From positions 186,001 to 250,000 of the forward strand of contig NZ_RAHH01000002.1 in assembly GCF_003602095.1 (NCBI RefSeq): 64,000 bases of DNA, written 5' to 3'. This DNA comes from Rahnella woolbedingensis (GTDB taxonomy: Bacteria; Pseudomonadota; Gammaproteobacteria; Enterobacterales; Enterobacteriaceae). Every line of letters starts with the position of its first letter. The stretch's first letter is position 1. Shown here piece after piece: positions 8,879 to 19,238 of the stretch. The translations under genes were made by a program, and so were the position numbers. The notes beneath the pieces were generated by a model. The model searched no databases and was not told the DNA's origin. It saw only the letters and a list, made by a program, of their open reading frames with translations.

Positions 8879-10354
8879 ATGGCGGTAACTCAGACAGCCC
8901 AGGCTTGTGATCTGGTAATTTTCGGTGCGAAAGGCGATCTTGCGCGCCGTAAGCTGTTGCCTTCCCTGTATCAGTTAGAGAAAGCGGGTCACATTCACCC
9001 GGATACCCGTATCATCGGGGTCGGACGTGCGGAATGGGACAAAGCGGCCTATACCGAAGTGGTTAAAGAAGCACTGACCACCTTCATGAAGGAAAAAATT
9101 GATCCGGATCTGTGGGACAAGCTCAGTGCCCGTCTTGATTTCTGTAACCTTGATGTCAATGATCTGAAGCATTTCAAAGTGTTGGGCAAGATGCTCGACC
9201 AGAAAAATCGCGCTACCATTAACTACTTTGCGATTGCGCCAAGCCACTTCGGGGCTATCTGCCGCGGTCTGGGCGAAGCAGGGCTGAACAAAGAGCCTGC
9301 ACGCGTGGTGATGGAAAAACCTCTCGGCCACTCGCTGGAATCCTCTCAGGTTATCAACGATCAGGTTGCCGAATACTTCGCAGAATCTCAGGTTTACCGT
9401 ATCGACCATTATCTGGGTAAAGAAACGGTACTGAACCTGCTGGCGCTGCGTTTCGCCAACAACCTGTTTGCCAGCAACTGGGATAACCGCACTATCGATC
9501 ACGTGCAGATCACCGTTGCTGAAGAGGTGGGCATCGAAGGCCGCTGGGGTTACTTCGATGATGCGGGTCAGATGCGTGACATGATCCAGAACCACTTGCT
9601 GCAAATTCTGACCATGATCGCCATGTCTCCTCCGGCTGATCTGAGCACCGACCGTATCCGTGATGAAAAAGTGAAAGTGCTGCGCTCCCTGCGTCGTATC
9701 GATCAGTCTAACGTACGTGAAAACACCGTGCGCGGTCAGTACACCGCCGGCTTCGTACAGGGCAAAAAAGTCCCCGGTTATCTGGAAGAAGAAGGCGCGA
9801 AGAAAACCAGCAGCACTGAAACCTTCGTGTCTATTCGCGTGGATATCGATAACTGGCAGTGGGCAGGCGTACCGTTCTACCTGCGTACCGGTAAACGTCT
9901 GCCGACCAAATGTTCAGAAGTTGTGGTGTATTTCAAAAGCCCGGCGCTGAACCTGTTCCGGGATTCTTACCAGCAGTTGCCTCAGAACAAACTGACCATT
10001 CGTCTGCAACCGGACGAAGGTATCGAGATCGAAGTGCTGAACAAAGTACCGGGTCTGGAACACAAGCACCGTCTGCAAACGACCAAGCTGGATCTGAGCT
10101 TCACTGAAACCTTTAATGAACAGCATATCGCCGATGCTTATGAGCGTCTGCTGCTGGAAACCATGCGTGGGATCCAGGCGCTGTTTGTCCGCCGTGATGA
10201 AGTGGAAGAAGCCTGGAAATGGGTCGACTCCATCATGAACGCATGGGCTGCGGAAAGCGAAGCACCAAAACCATATCAGTCAGGCACATGGGGTCCTGTG
10301 GCTTCTGTGGCGATGATCACCCGCGACGGCCGTTCCTGGAACGAGTTCGAGTAA
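8879..10354 (+). CDS. zwf: Glucose-6-phosphate 1-dehydrogenase
   Basis: 491 aa, the E. coli length, starting at the ATG 7 nt after GAGGAG; an upstream in-frame start at 8819 lacks a ribosome site. It oxidises glucose-6-phosphate with NADP+ to 6-phosphogluconolactone, the first step of the pentose-phosphate and Entner-Doudoroff routes. Seen: the NADP-binding [12 protein letters not shown] at the N-terminus and the active-site segment RIDHYLGKE (about residues 178-186). It is followed by a palindromic repeat and then eda; edd is absent from this spot. Confidence 0.98.
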   Translation: MAVTQTAQACDLVIFGAKGDLARRKLLPSLYQLEKAGHIHPDTRIIGVGRAEWDKAAYTEVVKEALTTFMKEKIDPDLWDKLSARLDFCNLDVNDLKHFKVLGKMLDQKNRATINYFAIAPSHFGAICRGLGEAGLNKEPARVVMEKPLGHSLESSQVINDQVAEYFAESQVYRIDHYLGKETVLNLLALRFANNLFASNWDNRTIDHVQITVAEEVGIEGRWGYFDDAGQMRDMIQNHLLQILTMIAMSPPADLSTDRIRDEKVKVLRSLRRIDQSNVRENTVRGQYTAGFVQGKKVPGYLEEEGAKKTSSTETFVSIRVDIDNWQWAGVPFYLRTGKRLPTKCSEVVVYFKSPALNLFRDSYQQLPQNKLTIRLQPDEGIEIEVLNKVPGLEHKHRLQTTKLDLSFTETFNEQHIADAYERLLLETMRGIQALFVRRDEVEEAWKWVDSIMNAWAAESEAPKPYQSGTWGPVASVAMITRDGRSWNEFE

Positions 10355-10377
10355 CTGATAATTTATTGAGTAATGAC

Positions 10378-10507
10378 TCCCCCAAATAGTTGGAGTTGCA
10401 GCAAGGCGGCAAGTGAGAGAGTCCCGATGAGCTGAGATGAGTCAGTGATTCGGGTGAGCAAGCACAGCCAACGCCGCTGCGGCTCCAAGCATGACGGGGA
10501 GGGTAGT
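10378..10507 (+). repeat. Palindromic intergenic repeat, copy 1
   Basis: Imperfect palindrome between zwf and eda, with outer arms TTGGAGTTGCAGC (10390-10402) and GCTGCGGCTCCAA (10476-10488) and an internal near-palindrome. It shares its order of blocks (GGAGTTGCAGCAAGGCGGCAAG, stem, ACGGGGA) with the inverted copy at 13786-13910. This looks like a dispersed non-coding repeat family of this bacterial group; I do not know an official name. Confidence 0.8.
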
Positions 10508-10618
10508 ATCGTCCAATCGGGTGTGGTCGGTTACTGGCAGAGAAGGTTTCTGCTGGTCCCTGTGGCAGGGGCGCGCCATCAATCACAACGGTGCCTGCGG
10601 GCATGAATGGAGAACAAG

Positions 10619-11260
10619 ATGAAAAACTGGAAAACAAGCGCGGAACAAATTCTGACCTCAGGGCCGGTTGTTCCTGTGATTGTTATCAATAAACTGGAAC
10701 ACGCGGTTCCGCTGGCGAAAGCACTGGTTGCTGGCGGCGTGCGTGTGCTGGAAGTCACTTTGCGTACCCCGTGTGCGATGGATGCGATCCGCGCGATTGC
10801 CAAAGAAGTTCCTGAAGCCATTATTGGTGCCGGTACCGTGCTTAATCCTGAACAACTGGCCGAAGTGACTGAAGCCGGTGCCCAGTTTGCGATTAGCCCT
10901 GGCCTGACCGATGCGCTGCTTAAAGCGGCGAACGCGGGTTCGATTCCACTGATCCCAGGTATCTGTACCGTTTCAGAACTGATGATGGGTCTGGATGCCG
11001 GTCTGCGTGAATTTAAATTCTTCCCGGCAGAAGCCAACGGTGGCGTGAAAGCGTTGCAGGCGATTGCTGGGCCATTCCCTCAGGTGCGTTTCTGCCCAAC
11101 CGGCGGGATTTCACCGAAGAACTACCGTGACTATCTGGCGCTGAAAAGCGTGCTGTGTATCGGTGGATCCTGGCTGGTGCCAGCCGACGCACTGGAAAGC
11201 GGTGACTACGCGCGGATCACTGAACTGGCGAAAGAAGCCGTTGCAGGCGCGAAACTTTGA
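10619..11260 (+). CDS. eda: KHG/KDPG aldolase
   Basis: 213 aa from the [10 protein letters not shown] start, as in E. coli (an upstream in-frame ATG at 10607 adds four residues). It cleaves 2-keto-3-deoxy-6-phosphogluconate to pyruvate and glyceraldehyde-3-phosphate. The Schiff-base lysine is in [11 protein letters not shown] and the catalytic Glu in LEVTLRT. In E. coli edd lies between zwf and eda; here only a repeat separates them, so Eda may serve mainly uronate or ketogluconate catabolism unless edd is elsewhere. Confidence 0.98.
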   Translation: MKNWKTSAEQILTSGPVVPVIVINKLEHAVPLAKALVAGGVRVLEVTLRTPCAMDAIRAIAKEVPEAIIGAGTVLNPEQLAEVTEAGAQFAISPGLTDALLKAANAGSIPLIPGICTVSELMMGLDAGLREFKFFPAEANGGVKALQAIAGPFPQVRFCPTGGISPKNYRDYLALKSVLCIGGSWLVPADALESGDYARITELAKEAVAGAKL

Positions 11261-11300
11261 TTTTGCTACAGTAACGTTGATTCTGAAGCAATAAAATGTA

Positions 11301-11325
11301 AAAACCTCCCGAGGGAGGTTTTTTT
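11301..11325. terminator. Bidirectional terminator between eda and yoaB
   Basis: Stem AAACCTCC/GGAGGTTT with CGAG loop, T-tract on both strands, located between convergent eda and yoaB. Confidence 0.9.
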
Positions 11326-11343
11326 ATGTCTGAAATTCAGCGA

Positions 11344-11688
11344 TTAACGCGCGGCGATAATCTTGATTTCAATTTTGTATTTCGGGTTCATCAGGTTGGC
11401 CTGCACGGTACAACGCACCGGTGCATTGCCCGGAGAAACCCACGCATCCCAGGCTTCGTTCATGGCCGGGAAGTCTTCTTTGTTGACCAGAAACAGCGTG
11501 GCATCGAGAATTTTGCTTTTGTCTGAGCCCGCTTCAGTCAGTGCTGCATCGATAATCGCCAGCGTTTCTGCCGTCTGATCTTTCGCGTTAGCCTCCAGAT
11601 TTTCCGGTACGGCGGTGTAATAAATGGTGTCGTTATGGATAACGATGTCGGACATCCGTGGCTCAGGGCGGATACGTTCGATGGTCAT
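11344..11688 (-). CDS. yoaB: RidA/YjgF-family protein YoaB
   Basis: 114 aa, the E. coli YoaB length, with the same start (MTIERI) and the RidA-type C-terminal region APVRCTVQANL. RidA enzymes hydrolyse reactive enamine/imine intermediates; the exact substrate of YoaB is not established. Divergent from yoaA, as in E. coli. Confidence 0.93.
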   Translation of the reverse strand: MTIERIRPEPRMSDIVIHNDTIYYTAVPENLEANAKDQTAETLAIIDAALTEAGSDKSKILDATLFLVNKEDFPAMNEAWDAWVSPGNAPVRCTVQANLMNPKYKIEIKIIAAR

Positions 11689-11831
11689 TTTTTTAACTCC
11701 GGTTAGTCACATACTTATGATGGCGCTAAGGGTATCACAAAGCATGAATACGTTGGATTGGCAGATGACGGTGGTAGTGAAGCCAAGGGATTGGCATAAT
11801 CACTGCTGATCCGTACAGGTAGAGAGACAGA

Positions 11832-13745
11832 GTGACAGACGATTTCGCAACAGACGGCGCACTGGCGCAGAAAATTGAAGGTTTTAAACCCCGCGAACCT
11901 CAGCGTCTGATGGCGCAGGCTGTCAGCAAAGCCATCAGCGGTAAGCAAGGGCTGGTGGTGGAAGCCGGGACAGGTACCGGTAAAACCTATGCGTATCTTG
12001 CTCCGGCACTGCGCTCCGGCAAAAAAGTCATTATCTCGACCGGTTCGAAAAACTTACAGGATCAGCTCTATTCCCGCGATTTGCCCAAAGTAGCCAGCGC
12101 GCTGAATTTCAAAGGCCGTCTGGCGCTGCTGAAAGGGCGCTCAAACTATCTGTGTCTGGAACGACTGGAGCAGCAATCGCTCTCCGGCGGCGATCTCGCC
12201 AGTCAGGCACTCAGCGAACTGGCGCATCTGCGTCACTGGTCGAGCAGCACGGAAGAGGGCGATATCAGCACCTGTAACGTGGTGCCGGAAGACAGCTTTG
12301 TCTGGCCGCTGGTGACCAGCACTAACGATAACTGCCTCGGCAGTGACTGTCCGCTGTATAAAGAATGCTTCGTTGTGAAAGCCCGCCGCAAGGCGATGGA
12401 CGCTGACGTGGTGGTGGTGAACCATCACCTGTTTATGGCGGACATGGTGGTGAAAGAGAGCGGTTTCGGTGAGCTGATCCCTGAGGCTGACGTCATGATT
12501 TTCGACGAAGCCCATCAGATCCCCGATATCGCCAGCCAGTATTTCGGCCAGCAGGTCACCAGCCGTCAGTTGCTCGATATGGCGAAAGACATCACGATTG
12601 CCTATCGCACCGAAGTACGCGATTCCGTGCAGCTACAGAAAAGCGCCGACCGCCTGAGTCAGAGCACGATGGATTTTCGTCTTGCGCTCGGTGAGCCGGG
12701 TTTTCGTGGCAATCTGCGCGATGTGCTTAACCAGCCTGCCATCCAGCGCGCACTGTTACTGCTCGATGATGCCCTGGAACTTTGTTACGACGTGGTCAAA
12801 CTTTCCCTCGGCCGCTCCGCGCTGCTGGATGCCGCGTTCGAACGTGCCACGCTTTACCGTAACCGTCTGAAACGCCTGAAAGATGTCTCTATCCCCGGCT
12901 ACAGTTACTGGTATGAATGTAACTCGCGTCATTTCGTGCTGGCGCTGACGCCGTTGTCAGTGACCGACAAATTCAGCGAGATGATGAAAGAGAAACCGGG
13001 CGCGTGGATTTTCACTTCCGCCACGCTTTCGGTGAACGATCAGCTGCATCATTTTACCGAACGCCTCGGGCTGGATGAGGCCGAAACATTATTGCTGCCG
13101 AGTCCGTTCGATTACGCCAAACAGGCGCTGCTATGCGTGCCGCGTTTTCTGCCAGAGTCAAATGTGAACGGCAGTTCTAAACAGCTGGCGCGCATGTTGC
13201 GTCCGCTGATCGAAGCCAACAAAGGCCGCTGTTTCTTCCTGTGTACGTCACATAAAATGATGCGCGAACTGGCCGAAGAATTCAGGGCCAGTCTGACGCT
13301 GCCGGTTTTATTGCAGGGCGAAACCAGCAAGGGCCAGCTTCTGGCGCAGTTTGTCGAAGCCGGTAATGCGTTGCTGGTAGCGACCAGCAGTTTCTGGGAA
13401 GGCGTAGATGTGCGGGGTGATGCGTTGTCCTGCGTCATTATCGACAAACTGCCGTTCACTTCTCCTGACGATCCGCTGCTGAAAGCCCGTATTGAGGATT
13501 GTCGCCTGCGCGGCGGCGATCCGTTCAATGACGTACAATTACCGGATGCGGTCATTACCCTGAAACAGGGGGTCGGGCGTTTAATCCGTGATACCTCTGA
13601 CCGCGGTGTGATGGTGATTTGCGACAACCGGCTGGTGATGCGCCCTTATGGCGAAGTTTTCCTCAACAGTTTGCCGCCGACACCGCGCACGCGTGATCTG
13701 GCACAAGCGATCCGCTTTTTACAGAACGCTGAAGAGCAGAAATAG
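11832..13745 (+). CDS. yoaA: DinG-family ATP-dependent helicase YoaA
   Basis: 637 aa with a GTG start, similar in length to E. coli YoaA. XPD-like superfamily 2 helicase: Walker A EAGTGTGKTYAYL (about 42-54), a cysteine cluster including CLGSDCPLYKECF that would hold an Fe-S centre, the DEAH box in FDEAHQIPD, and a C-terminal motif VI QGVGRLIRD. E. coli YoaA acts with the HolC subunit in repair of stalled replication. Paired with yoaB and tsaB as in related genomes. Confidence 0.96.
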   Translation: MTDDFATDGALAQKIEGFKPREPQRLMAQAVSKAISGKQGLVVEAGTGTGKTYAYLAPALRSGKKVIISTGSKNLQDQLYSRDLPKVASALNFKGRLALLKGRSNYLCLERLEQQSLSGGDLASQALSELAHLRHWSSSTEEGDISTCNVVPEDSFVWPLVTSTNDNCLGSDCPLYKECFVVKARRKAMDADVVVVNHHLFMADMVVKESGFGELIPEADVMIFDEAHQIPDIASQYFGQQVTSRQLLDMAKDITIAYRTEVRDSVQLQKSADRLSQSTMDFRLALGEPGFRGNLRDVLNQPAIQRALLLLDDALELCYDVVKLSLGRSALLDAAFERATLYRNRLKRLKDVSIPGYSYWYECNSRHFVLALTPLSVTDKFSEMMKEKPGAWIFTSATLSVNDQLHHFTERLGLDEAETLLLPSPFDYAKQALLCVPRFLPESNVNGSSKQLARMLRPLIEANKGRCFFLCTSHKMMRELAEEFRASLTLPVLLQGETSKGQLLAQFVEAGNALLVATSSFWEGVDVRGDALSCVIIDKLPFTSPDDPLLKARIEDCRLRGGDPFNDVQLPDAVITLKQGVGRLIRDTSDRGVMVICDNRLVMRPYGEVFLNSLPPTPRTRDLAQAIRFLQNAEEQK

Positions 13746-13785
13746 CCCTTTGTTTATGCTAAGATGCCGCCCCGAAAAAGGCTCT

Positions 13786-13910
13786 TATACCCGTCATATT
13801 TCAAGTTGCAGATGCGTTGACTGCGCTCACTAACCCCGGTCACTTAGTTATCTAAGTTCCCGGGGATTCACGAGCTTGTCGCCTTCCTGCAACTCGAAGT
13901 ATTTAGAGTG
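13786..13910 (-). repeat. Palindromic intergenic repeat, copy 2
   Basis: Between yoaA and tsaB, inverted relative to the copy at 10378-10507. Outer arms CAAGTTGCAGATGCG and CTGCAACTCGA flank an internal stem CCCCGG...CCGGGG (with TCACTTAG/CTAAGTTC), so the RNA would fold into a long hairpin. Confidence 0.82.
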
Positions 13911-13942
13911 TAACTTATTAATTTCCCCGCCTGAGGTCTGGC

Positions 13943-14644
13943 ATGTCCACGCGAATTTTAGCAATTGATACGGCGACAGAAGCCTGTTCGGTTGCGCTTT
14001 ATAATCAGGGCGAAACGCTCGCTCATTTTGAACTCTGTGCCCGCGAGCATACGCAGCGTATTTTGCCGATGGTTCAGCAAATTCTCGCCGAAGCAGGACT
14101 TTCCCTGGCTCAGCTCGACGCGCTGGCTTTTGGCCGCGGTCCGGGCAGTTTTACCGGTGTGCGCATCGGCATTGGTATGGCTCAGGGACTCTCTCTGGGT
14201 GCGGAACTGCCTTTGCTGCCGGTGTCTACGTTGCAGACCATGGCGCAGGGCGCGTATCGCCTGACCGGTGCAGATAATGTGCTCGCGGCCATTGATGCGC
14301 GCATGGGCGAAGTGTACTGGGGTGAATTTAGCCGCAATGCGCAGGGCGTCTGGAGCGGTGAAGAGACCGAGAAAGTCATCAAGCCGGAACAGCTATTGGC
14401 GCGCGCCCCTGAATTATCTGGCCGGTTTGCTACAGTGGGCACCGGCTGGGTGACCTATCCTCATCTGTTAGGTGAATCTCCGCTCGCTGAATTATTTGAT
14501 GGCGAAATGTTACTGCCCCATGCTGAAGATATGCTGCCGCTGGCGCTCCGGCTCTGGGAAAATGGCGTCCGTGTTAATCCTGAAGATGCGGAACCCACTT
14601 ATCTGCGCAACGAAGTGACGTGGAAAAAGCTGCCGGGACGGTAA
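13943..14644 (+). CDS. tsaB: tRNA t6A biosynthesis protein TsaB
   Basis: 233 aa, ASKHA-fold partner of TsaD (E. coli TsaB, formerly YeaZ, 231 aa). Typical segments: [15 protein letters not shown] at the N-terminus and [15 protein letters not shown] (about 62-76). It is required for N6-threonylcarbamoyl-adenosine at position 37 of ANN-decoding tRNAs. The ATG follows CCTGAGG. Confidence 0.97.
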   Translation: MSTRILAIDTATEACSVALYNQGETLAHFELCAREHTQRILPMVQQILAEAGLSLAQLDALAFGRGPGSFTGVRIGIGMAQGLSLGAELPLLPVSTLQTMAQGAYRLTGADNVLAAIDARMGEVYWGEFSRNAQGVWSGEETEKVIKPEQLLARAPELSGRFATVGTGWVTYPHLLGESPLAELFDGEMLLPHAEDMLPLALRLWENGVRVNPEDAEPTYLRNEVTWKKLPGR

Positions 14645-14716
14645 ATGACGGTAAAGTCAGGCAACTTGTACTCTGAAAAGTGGTCAAAATGAAGAGTTTG
14701 CACAGGAGTCATCTCA

Positions 14717-15349
14717 ATGCGTACGTGGTCTGTAATTCAGCAGTTATCAGGTAAAACGGGTAAGAAAATGGCGCTAAGTGCGGTTGCACTTAGTGCTCTG
14801 GTGTTATCGGGTTGTGTCACGGTGCCGGATGAAATTCGCGGAACCACGGCCACCCCGCAGATGAATTTACAGGCAGTGCAGGGCGCACCGAGTCTTTATG
14901 TCGGGCAGGAGTCACGTTTTGGCGGCAAAGTGGTCTCTGTGACCAATCTGCAAAACAAAACCCGCCTCGAAATTGCCACGGTACCGCTGGATGAAGGCGC
15001 AAGACCGGTCTTGGGCGCGGCCTCGCGCGGGCGCATCATGGCCTACATTAACGGCTTTGTGGATCCTGTTGATTATCGTAATCAGCTGGTCACCGTCGTC
15101 GGGCCGATTACCGGTGTGGAGAAAGGCAAAATTGGCCAGACTTCCTATGACTTTGTCACGGTAAACGTCAACAGCTATAAACGCTGGCGGATACAGCAAC
15201 AGGTTGTGATGCCTCCGCAGCCATTCGGCCCGTGGGGTTACGGCTACGGCGGCCCTTATGATCCATGGGGGCGCGGGTTTGGACCCGGCTGGGGGCCCGG
15301 TTGGTATGACACGACACCCGCAGGGGTCGAGAGCGTCGTCACCGAATAG
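14717..15349 (+). CDS. yeaY: Slp-family outer-membrane lipoprotein YeaY
   Basis: 210 aa; lipobox LVLSGC with Cys about residue 33 following a hydrophobic segment, so a signal-peptidase-II lipoprotein. Homologous through its length to E. coli YeaY (193 aa), including the Gly/Tyr/Trp/Pro-rich tail and the VVTE ending. Start supported by AGGAG 8 nt upstream. Function unknown; Slp proteins are starvation- or acid-induced in E. coli. Confidence 0.93.
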   Translation: MRTWSVIQQLSGKTGKKMALSAVALSALVLSGCVTVPDEIRGTTATPQMNLQAVQGAPSLYVGQESRFGGKVVSVTNLQNKTRLEIATVPLDEGARPVLGAASRGRIMAYINGFVDPVDYRNQLVTVVGPITGVEKGKIGQTSYDFVTVNVNSYKRWRIQQQVVMPPQPFGPWGYGYGGPYDPWGRGFGPGWGPGWYDTTPAGVESVVTE

Positions 15350-15460
15350 ACCTCCGCCACACGGTGGACATCCTCCTCACGCAGGCCCACCTCCGGCGGC
15401 AGTGAAACCGGCTACGGCACAACCTGTGCCGCCGCCACCTAAGCATTAAAGGCAGTTTTT

Positions 15461-15485
15461 AAGGCGGCTTAATTGCCGCCTTTTT
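15461..15485 (+). terminator. Terminator after yeaY
   Basis: Stem GGCGGC/GCCGCC with loop TTAATT, then TTTTTAA. Confidence 0.9.
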
Positions 15486-15579
15486 AATTATGGTTAAGAA
15501 AGTTGGCCAGGGATGGTTTGGCAATCTAAGGGCGCAGAAAAAGTGACCCGCCTCTCAACCTCGACATTGTTTGAAACGC

Positions 15580-15596
15580 AACTGGTAAGCTGAGTT
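15580..15596. promoter_or_regulatory. Possible FadR operator upstream of fadD
   Basis: AACTGGTAAGCTGAGTT has a perfect left half-site AACTGGT and shares 11 of 16 defined positions with the FadR consensus, 74 bp upstream of the fadD start. FadR repression of fadD is established in E. coli; this site is inferred. Confidence 0.45.
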
Positions 15597-15669
15597 AAAA
15601 TATTGTTAAAGGCGTGATAAAACTCGTCGAATAGAGACGGCAACAGAACATGATTTCAGGAGTGATACC

Positions 15670-17367
15670 TTGGAAAAGGTTTGGCTAAAACGATATCCGG
15701 CAGATGTTCCAGAGAACATCGATCCTGACCGCTACAGTTCGCTGGTCGAAATGTTTGAAAATTCCGCACTGCGTTATGCCGACAGTGTGGCATTTATCAA
15801 CATGGGCGAGGCGATGACCTACCGCAAGCTCGAAGAACGCAGCCGGGCTTTCGCCGCGTATCTGCAAAATGAGCTGGGTCTGCAAAAGGGCGACCGTGTT
15901 GCGCTGATGATGCCGAATTTGCTGCAATACCCGATTGCACTGTTTGGCGTATTGCGCGCAGGGATGGTGGTGGTTAACGTTAACCCGCTGTATACGCCGC
16001 GTGAGCTGGAGCATCAGCTGAACGACAGTGGCGCCAGTGCGATTGTGATTGTCTCCAACTTTGCCCATACGCTGGAAAAAGTGGTGTTCAAAACGCAGGT
16101 CAAACACGTCATCCTGACCCGCATGGGTGATCAGCTTTCTGCCGCCAAAGGCACCCTGGTCAACTTTGTGGTGAAATATGTCAAACGGCTGGTGCCGAAA
16201 TATCATCTGCCGAACGCGATTTCCTTCCGTACCGCCTTACAGCGCGGACGTCGTCTGCAATATATCAAACCCGATATCATCAATGACGATCTGGCCTTTC
16301 TGCAATATACCGGCGGAACGACAGGCGTGGCGAAGGGCGCGATGCTGACACACAGAAACATGCAGGCGAATCTCGAACAGGCGAAGGCGGCGTATGCACC
16401 GCTGCTGCGGCCAGGCCATGAACTGGTGGTGACGGCACTTCCGCTTTATCATATTTTTGCCCTGACCGTGAATTGTCTGCTGTTCCTCGATCTGGGCGGC
16501 AAGAGCCTGCTTATCACCAATCCGCGCGACGTATCCGGCATGGTCAAAGAGCTGAGTAAATATCCGTTTACCGCCATCAGCGGCGTAAATACTCTGTTTA
16601 ATGCGCTGCTCAATAACGAAGATTTCCGCGAGCTGGATTTCTCCACGCTGCGTCTTTCAGTTGGCGGCGGGATGTCGGTGCAAAAGTCTGTGGCGGATAA
16701 ATGGGAAAAACTGACCGGTAAACATCTGCTGGAAGGTTATGGTCTGACGGAGTGCTCACCGCTGGTGGCAGGCAATCCGTACGATTTGAAACATTACAGC
16801 GGCAGTATTGGTCTTCCTGTGCCGTCGACAGAAGTCCGTCTGGTGGATGACAACGGCCACGACGTCGCACCGGGGCTGCCGGGGGAGTTGTGGGTGCGTG
16901 GCCCTCAGGTCATGCTGGGATACTGGCAGCGGCCTTCGGCAACCGATGAGGTGCTAAAAGATGGCTGGTTATCGACGGGCGATATCGTTACAGTGGACGA
17001 GCAGGGCTTCTTACGGATTGTTGACCGTAAAAAAGACATGATTCTGGTTTCCGGTTTCAATGTTTACCCTAACGAAATTGAAGAGGTAGTTTCACAACAC
17101 GACAAAGTGCTCGAAGTTGCCGCCATTGGTGTGCCGAATGAGTCGTCGGGTGAAATTGTCAAAATTTGCGTGGTGAAAAAAGACCCTTCACTGACCAGCG
17201 AAGAACTCCTGGCGCACTGTCGCCGGTTATTAACCGGTTACAAAGTACCGAAGATTGTCGAGTTCCGTGATGAGTTACCGAAGTCAAATGTCGGTAAAAT
17301 CCTCAGACGGGAACTTCGCGATGAGCAGGCAAAACCCAAGGCCGATCCGAAGCAGGATGCAGCATAG
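15670..17367 (+). CDS. fadD: Long-chain fatty-acid-CoA ligase
   Basis: 565 aa, ANL-superfamily adenylating enzyme; E. coli FadD has 561 aa. The start is TTG preceded by CAGGAG, as in E. coli fadD, which also uses UUG. Seen: the AMP-binding P-loop [12 protein letters not shown] (about 213-224), the GYGLTECSP motif and the fatty-acyl signature near [19 protein letters not shown]. It activates imported fatty acids at the inner membrane for beta-oxidation. A hairpin AACGCCGG/CCGGCGTT (17404-17425) without a T-tract follows the gene. Confidence 0.98.
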   Translation: MEKVWLKRYPADVPENIDPDRYSSLVEMFENSALRYADSVAFINMGEAMTYRKLEERSRAFAAYLQNELGLQKGDRVALMMPNLLQYPIALFGVLRAGMVVVNVNPLYTPRELEHQLNDSGASAIVIVSNFAHTLEKVVFKTQVKHVILTRMGDQLSAAKGTLVNFVVKYVKRLVPKYHLPNAISFRTALQRGRRLQYIKPDIINDDLAFLQYTGGTTGVAKGAMLTHRNMQANLEQAKAAYAPLLRPGHELVVTALPLYHIFALTVNCLLFLDLGGKSLLITNPRDVSGMVKELSKYPFTAISGVNTLFNALLNNEDFRELDFSTLRLSVGGGMSVQKSVADKWEKLTGKHLLEGYGLTECSPLVAGNPYDLKHYSGSIGLPVPSTEVRLVDDNGHDVAPGLPGELWVRGPQVMLGYWQRPSATDEVLKDGWLSTGDIVTVDEQGFLRIVDRKKDMILVSGFNVYPNEIEEVVSQHDKVLEVAAIGVPNESSGEIVKICVVKKDPSLTSEELLAHCRRLLTGYKVPKIVEFRDELPKSNVGKILRRELRDEQAKPKADPKQDAA

Positions 17368-17464
17368 CGGGTAACGCGTTTGTTCAGTGAGAGTCAGATT
17401 CTTAACGCCGGCGATGTCCGGCGTTGTCACGTTATAACGCAGTAATGATTAAGAGAATTAAGAT

Positions 17465-18586
17465 TTGAATTATCAGTTGATCACCACCAATGATGCACTG
17501 GAGCAGGTTTGCCTTCAGGCCAAAGCGCACAGCAAAATTGCGCTGGATACCGAATTTGTTCGCACCCGCACTTATTACCCGCAACTGGGCCTGATTCAGC
17601 TTTTTGACGGCGAACAGCTCACGCTTATCGATCCTTTACCGATCACCGCCTGGCAGCCTTTCATTGATTTGCTGGTTAATCCTGATGTCATCAAGTTCCT
17701 CCATGCAGGCAGCGAAGATCTCGAAGTTTTCCTCAATGCTTTTGGTGTGATGCCAACCCCTCTGATCGATACGCAAATCCTCGCGGCGTTCAGCGGGCGT
17801 CCGCTTTCATGTGGTTTTGCGCGTCTGGTGGCGGAAACAACCGGCGTTGAGCTGGATAAAAGTGAATCACGCACTGACTGGATTGCCCGCCCGCTGAGTG
17901 AAAAGCAATGCGTGTATGCGGCGGCTGACGTGTGGTATCTGTTGCCACTGGCCGATCAGCTGATGCGTGAAACCGAAGAAGCAGGGTGGATGGACGCGGC
18001 GCTGGACGAATGTCTGGCACTCTGTCGCCGTCGCAGCGAAGTCCTGCAACCTGAGCTGGCCTATCTGGAAATCAGTAATGCGTTCCAGCTGCGTCCGCGT
18101 CAGTTAGGTTGCCTCAAACTGTTAGCCGCATGGCGACTTAATCAGGCACGTCAGCGTGACCTGGCCGTGAACTTTGTGGTTCGTGAGGAAAACCTCTGGC
18201 AGGTCGCCCGCTATCAGCCAACCTCGCTGGGCGAGCTGGAAGCGCTGGGCCTGAGTGGTCCTGAAATTCGCTATCACGGTCGTACGTTGCTGACGCTGGT
18301 GGAAGAATCCAATGCGCTGGATGAATCCGACCTTCCGGCACCGATTTTGAACCTTATCGACCAGTCCGGTTATCGCAAAGTCTTCAAAGACATCAAAGCC
18401 CTGATCCAAACGGTGAGTGAAGAGAGCAAACTCAGTGTTGAATTACTGGCATCACGTCGCCAGATTAACCAGTTGCTGACACATCACTGGAAGTTAAAAG
18501 ATAAAGAATCACCGCCAGAATTAATCAGTGGCTGGCGTGGGAAATTATTAGCTGAAAGGCTCAATGAAATTCTGAGCAATTATTGA
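17465..18586 (+). CDS. rnd: Ribonuclease D
   Basis: 373 aa, TTG start as in E. coli rnd. DEDDy 3'-5' exoribonuclease: the DTE motif (ALDTEFVRT, about 27-35), LHAGSEDLEV for the second Asp, and the YAAADVWYLL motif for the third Asp and Tyr, followed by an HRDC domain in the C-terminal half. It trims tRNA precursors and other stable RNAs. The ribosome site is weak (AAGAGA), consistent with the low expression reported for E. coli rnd. Confidence 0.97.
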   Translation: MNYQLITTNDALEQVCLQAKAHSKIALDTEFVRTRTYYPQLGLIQLFDGEQLTLIDPLPITAWQPFIDLLVNPDVIKFLHAGSEDLEVFLNAFGVMPTPLIDTQILAAFSGRPLSCGFARLVAETTGVELDKSESRTDWIARPLSEKQCVYAAADVWYLLPLADQLMRETEEAGWMDAALDECLALCRRRSEVLQPELAYLEISNAFQLRPRQLGCLKLLAAWRLNQARQRDLAVNFVVREENLWQVARYQPTSLGELEALGLSGPEIRYHGRTLLTLVEESNALDESDLPAPILNLIDQSGYRKVFKDIKALIQTVSEESKLSVELLASRRQINQLLTHHWKLKDKESPPELISGWRGKLLAERLNEILSNY

Positions 18587-18628
18587 TTCCTTCGTTAAGA
18601 AGGATAAATGAATTCATCGTGTGAATAA

Positions 18629-18660
18629 AAAAGAGTGGGCAAATGTCCCGCTCTTTTTTT
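18629..18660 (+). terminator. Terminator after rnd
   Basis: Stem AAGAGTGGG/CCCGCTCTT (one wobble or mismatch) followed by TTTTTT. Confidence 0.9.
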
Positions 18661-18885
18661 ATTCTTAACGGAAAACAATAGCCGAAAAGATGTTTGCCGA
18701 TAACGCGTTGTCATAAAACATGCCGAATTAAATCAGTGTAGGGAGATTAATTTCCAGCATGAATGAGATGAGTCTTAATCAAAACTTTCAGGAATAACGC
18801 CAAAACAGAAGAAAAATGAATCTGCTTAGTGGGTTTATATACAGTGGTTATTTGAGGGAAATAAAAGAATAAGAGAAAGGGATAT

Positions 18886-18920
18886 GAAAAAAGCAGTGGC
18901 CCCCTGAGGAAACAGAGGGC
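18886..18920 (-). terminator. Terminator after minCDE
   Basis: On the minus strand GCCCTCTG/CAGGGGGC (one G-U pair) followed by CACTGCTTTTTT, 46 bp after minE. Confidence 0.8.
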
Positions 18921-18965
18921 GCTATGCTGAAAAAAACACCTGCAAACAGGCTAAACGGACTGCTG

Positions 18966-19235
18966 TCATTTAGGCGCTTCTTCCGACTCTGGCAGGGTGA
19001 CGTTAAGTTCCAGTACGGAAATATCGTCACCTTTTTGCTCGAACTGAACCTGCAACATTTCAGGGTCAATCTTAATGTACTTACAGATGACCGCGAGAAT
19101 ATCGCGTTTCAGTTCAGGCAGATACGAAGGTTCACTATCCCCACGACGCCGTTCGGCTACGATGATCTGTAGCCGTTCCTTGGCTATATTGGCTGTCGAT
19201 TTTTTGCGGGACAGAAAGAAATCTAACAATGCCAT
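18966..19235 (-). CDS. minE: Cell-division topological specificity factor MinE
   Basis: 89 aa, normal for MinE. The N-terminal amphipathic membrane-targeting segment ([12 protein letters not shown]) and anti-MinCD region are followed by the dimerisation domain. It stimulates MinD ATPase and drives pole-to-pole oscillation so that division occurs at mid-cell. It begins 3 nt after minD, in the minCDE operon. Confidence 0.97.
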   Translation of the reverse strand: MALLDFFLSRKKSTANIAKERLQIIVAERRRGDSEPSYLPELKRDILAVICKYIKIDPEMLQVQFEQKGDDISVLELNVTLPESEEAPK

Positions 19236-19238
19236 GGT

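Larger units (their letters stand above)
15350..15669. other. yeaY-fadD intergenic region
   Basis: 320 bp. It holds a proline-rich open stretch in the +1 frame just after yeaY (15350-15449), the yeaY terminator (15461-15485), a FadR-like site (15580-15596) and the fadD promoter region. Confidence 0.6.
18587..18965. other. rnd-minE convergent intergenic region
   Basis: 379 bp, AT-rich, holding the rnd terminator (18629-18660) and the minCDE terminator (18886-18920). I see no gene in it. Confidence 0.6.

Noticed and set aside
13746..13942. Intergenic palindrome after yoaA as a simple terminator or CRISPR
   Set aside because: No T-tract and no repeat-spacer array; explained by the dispersed palindromic repeat. 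No CRISPR array was seen anywhere in the window.
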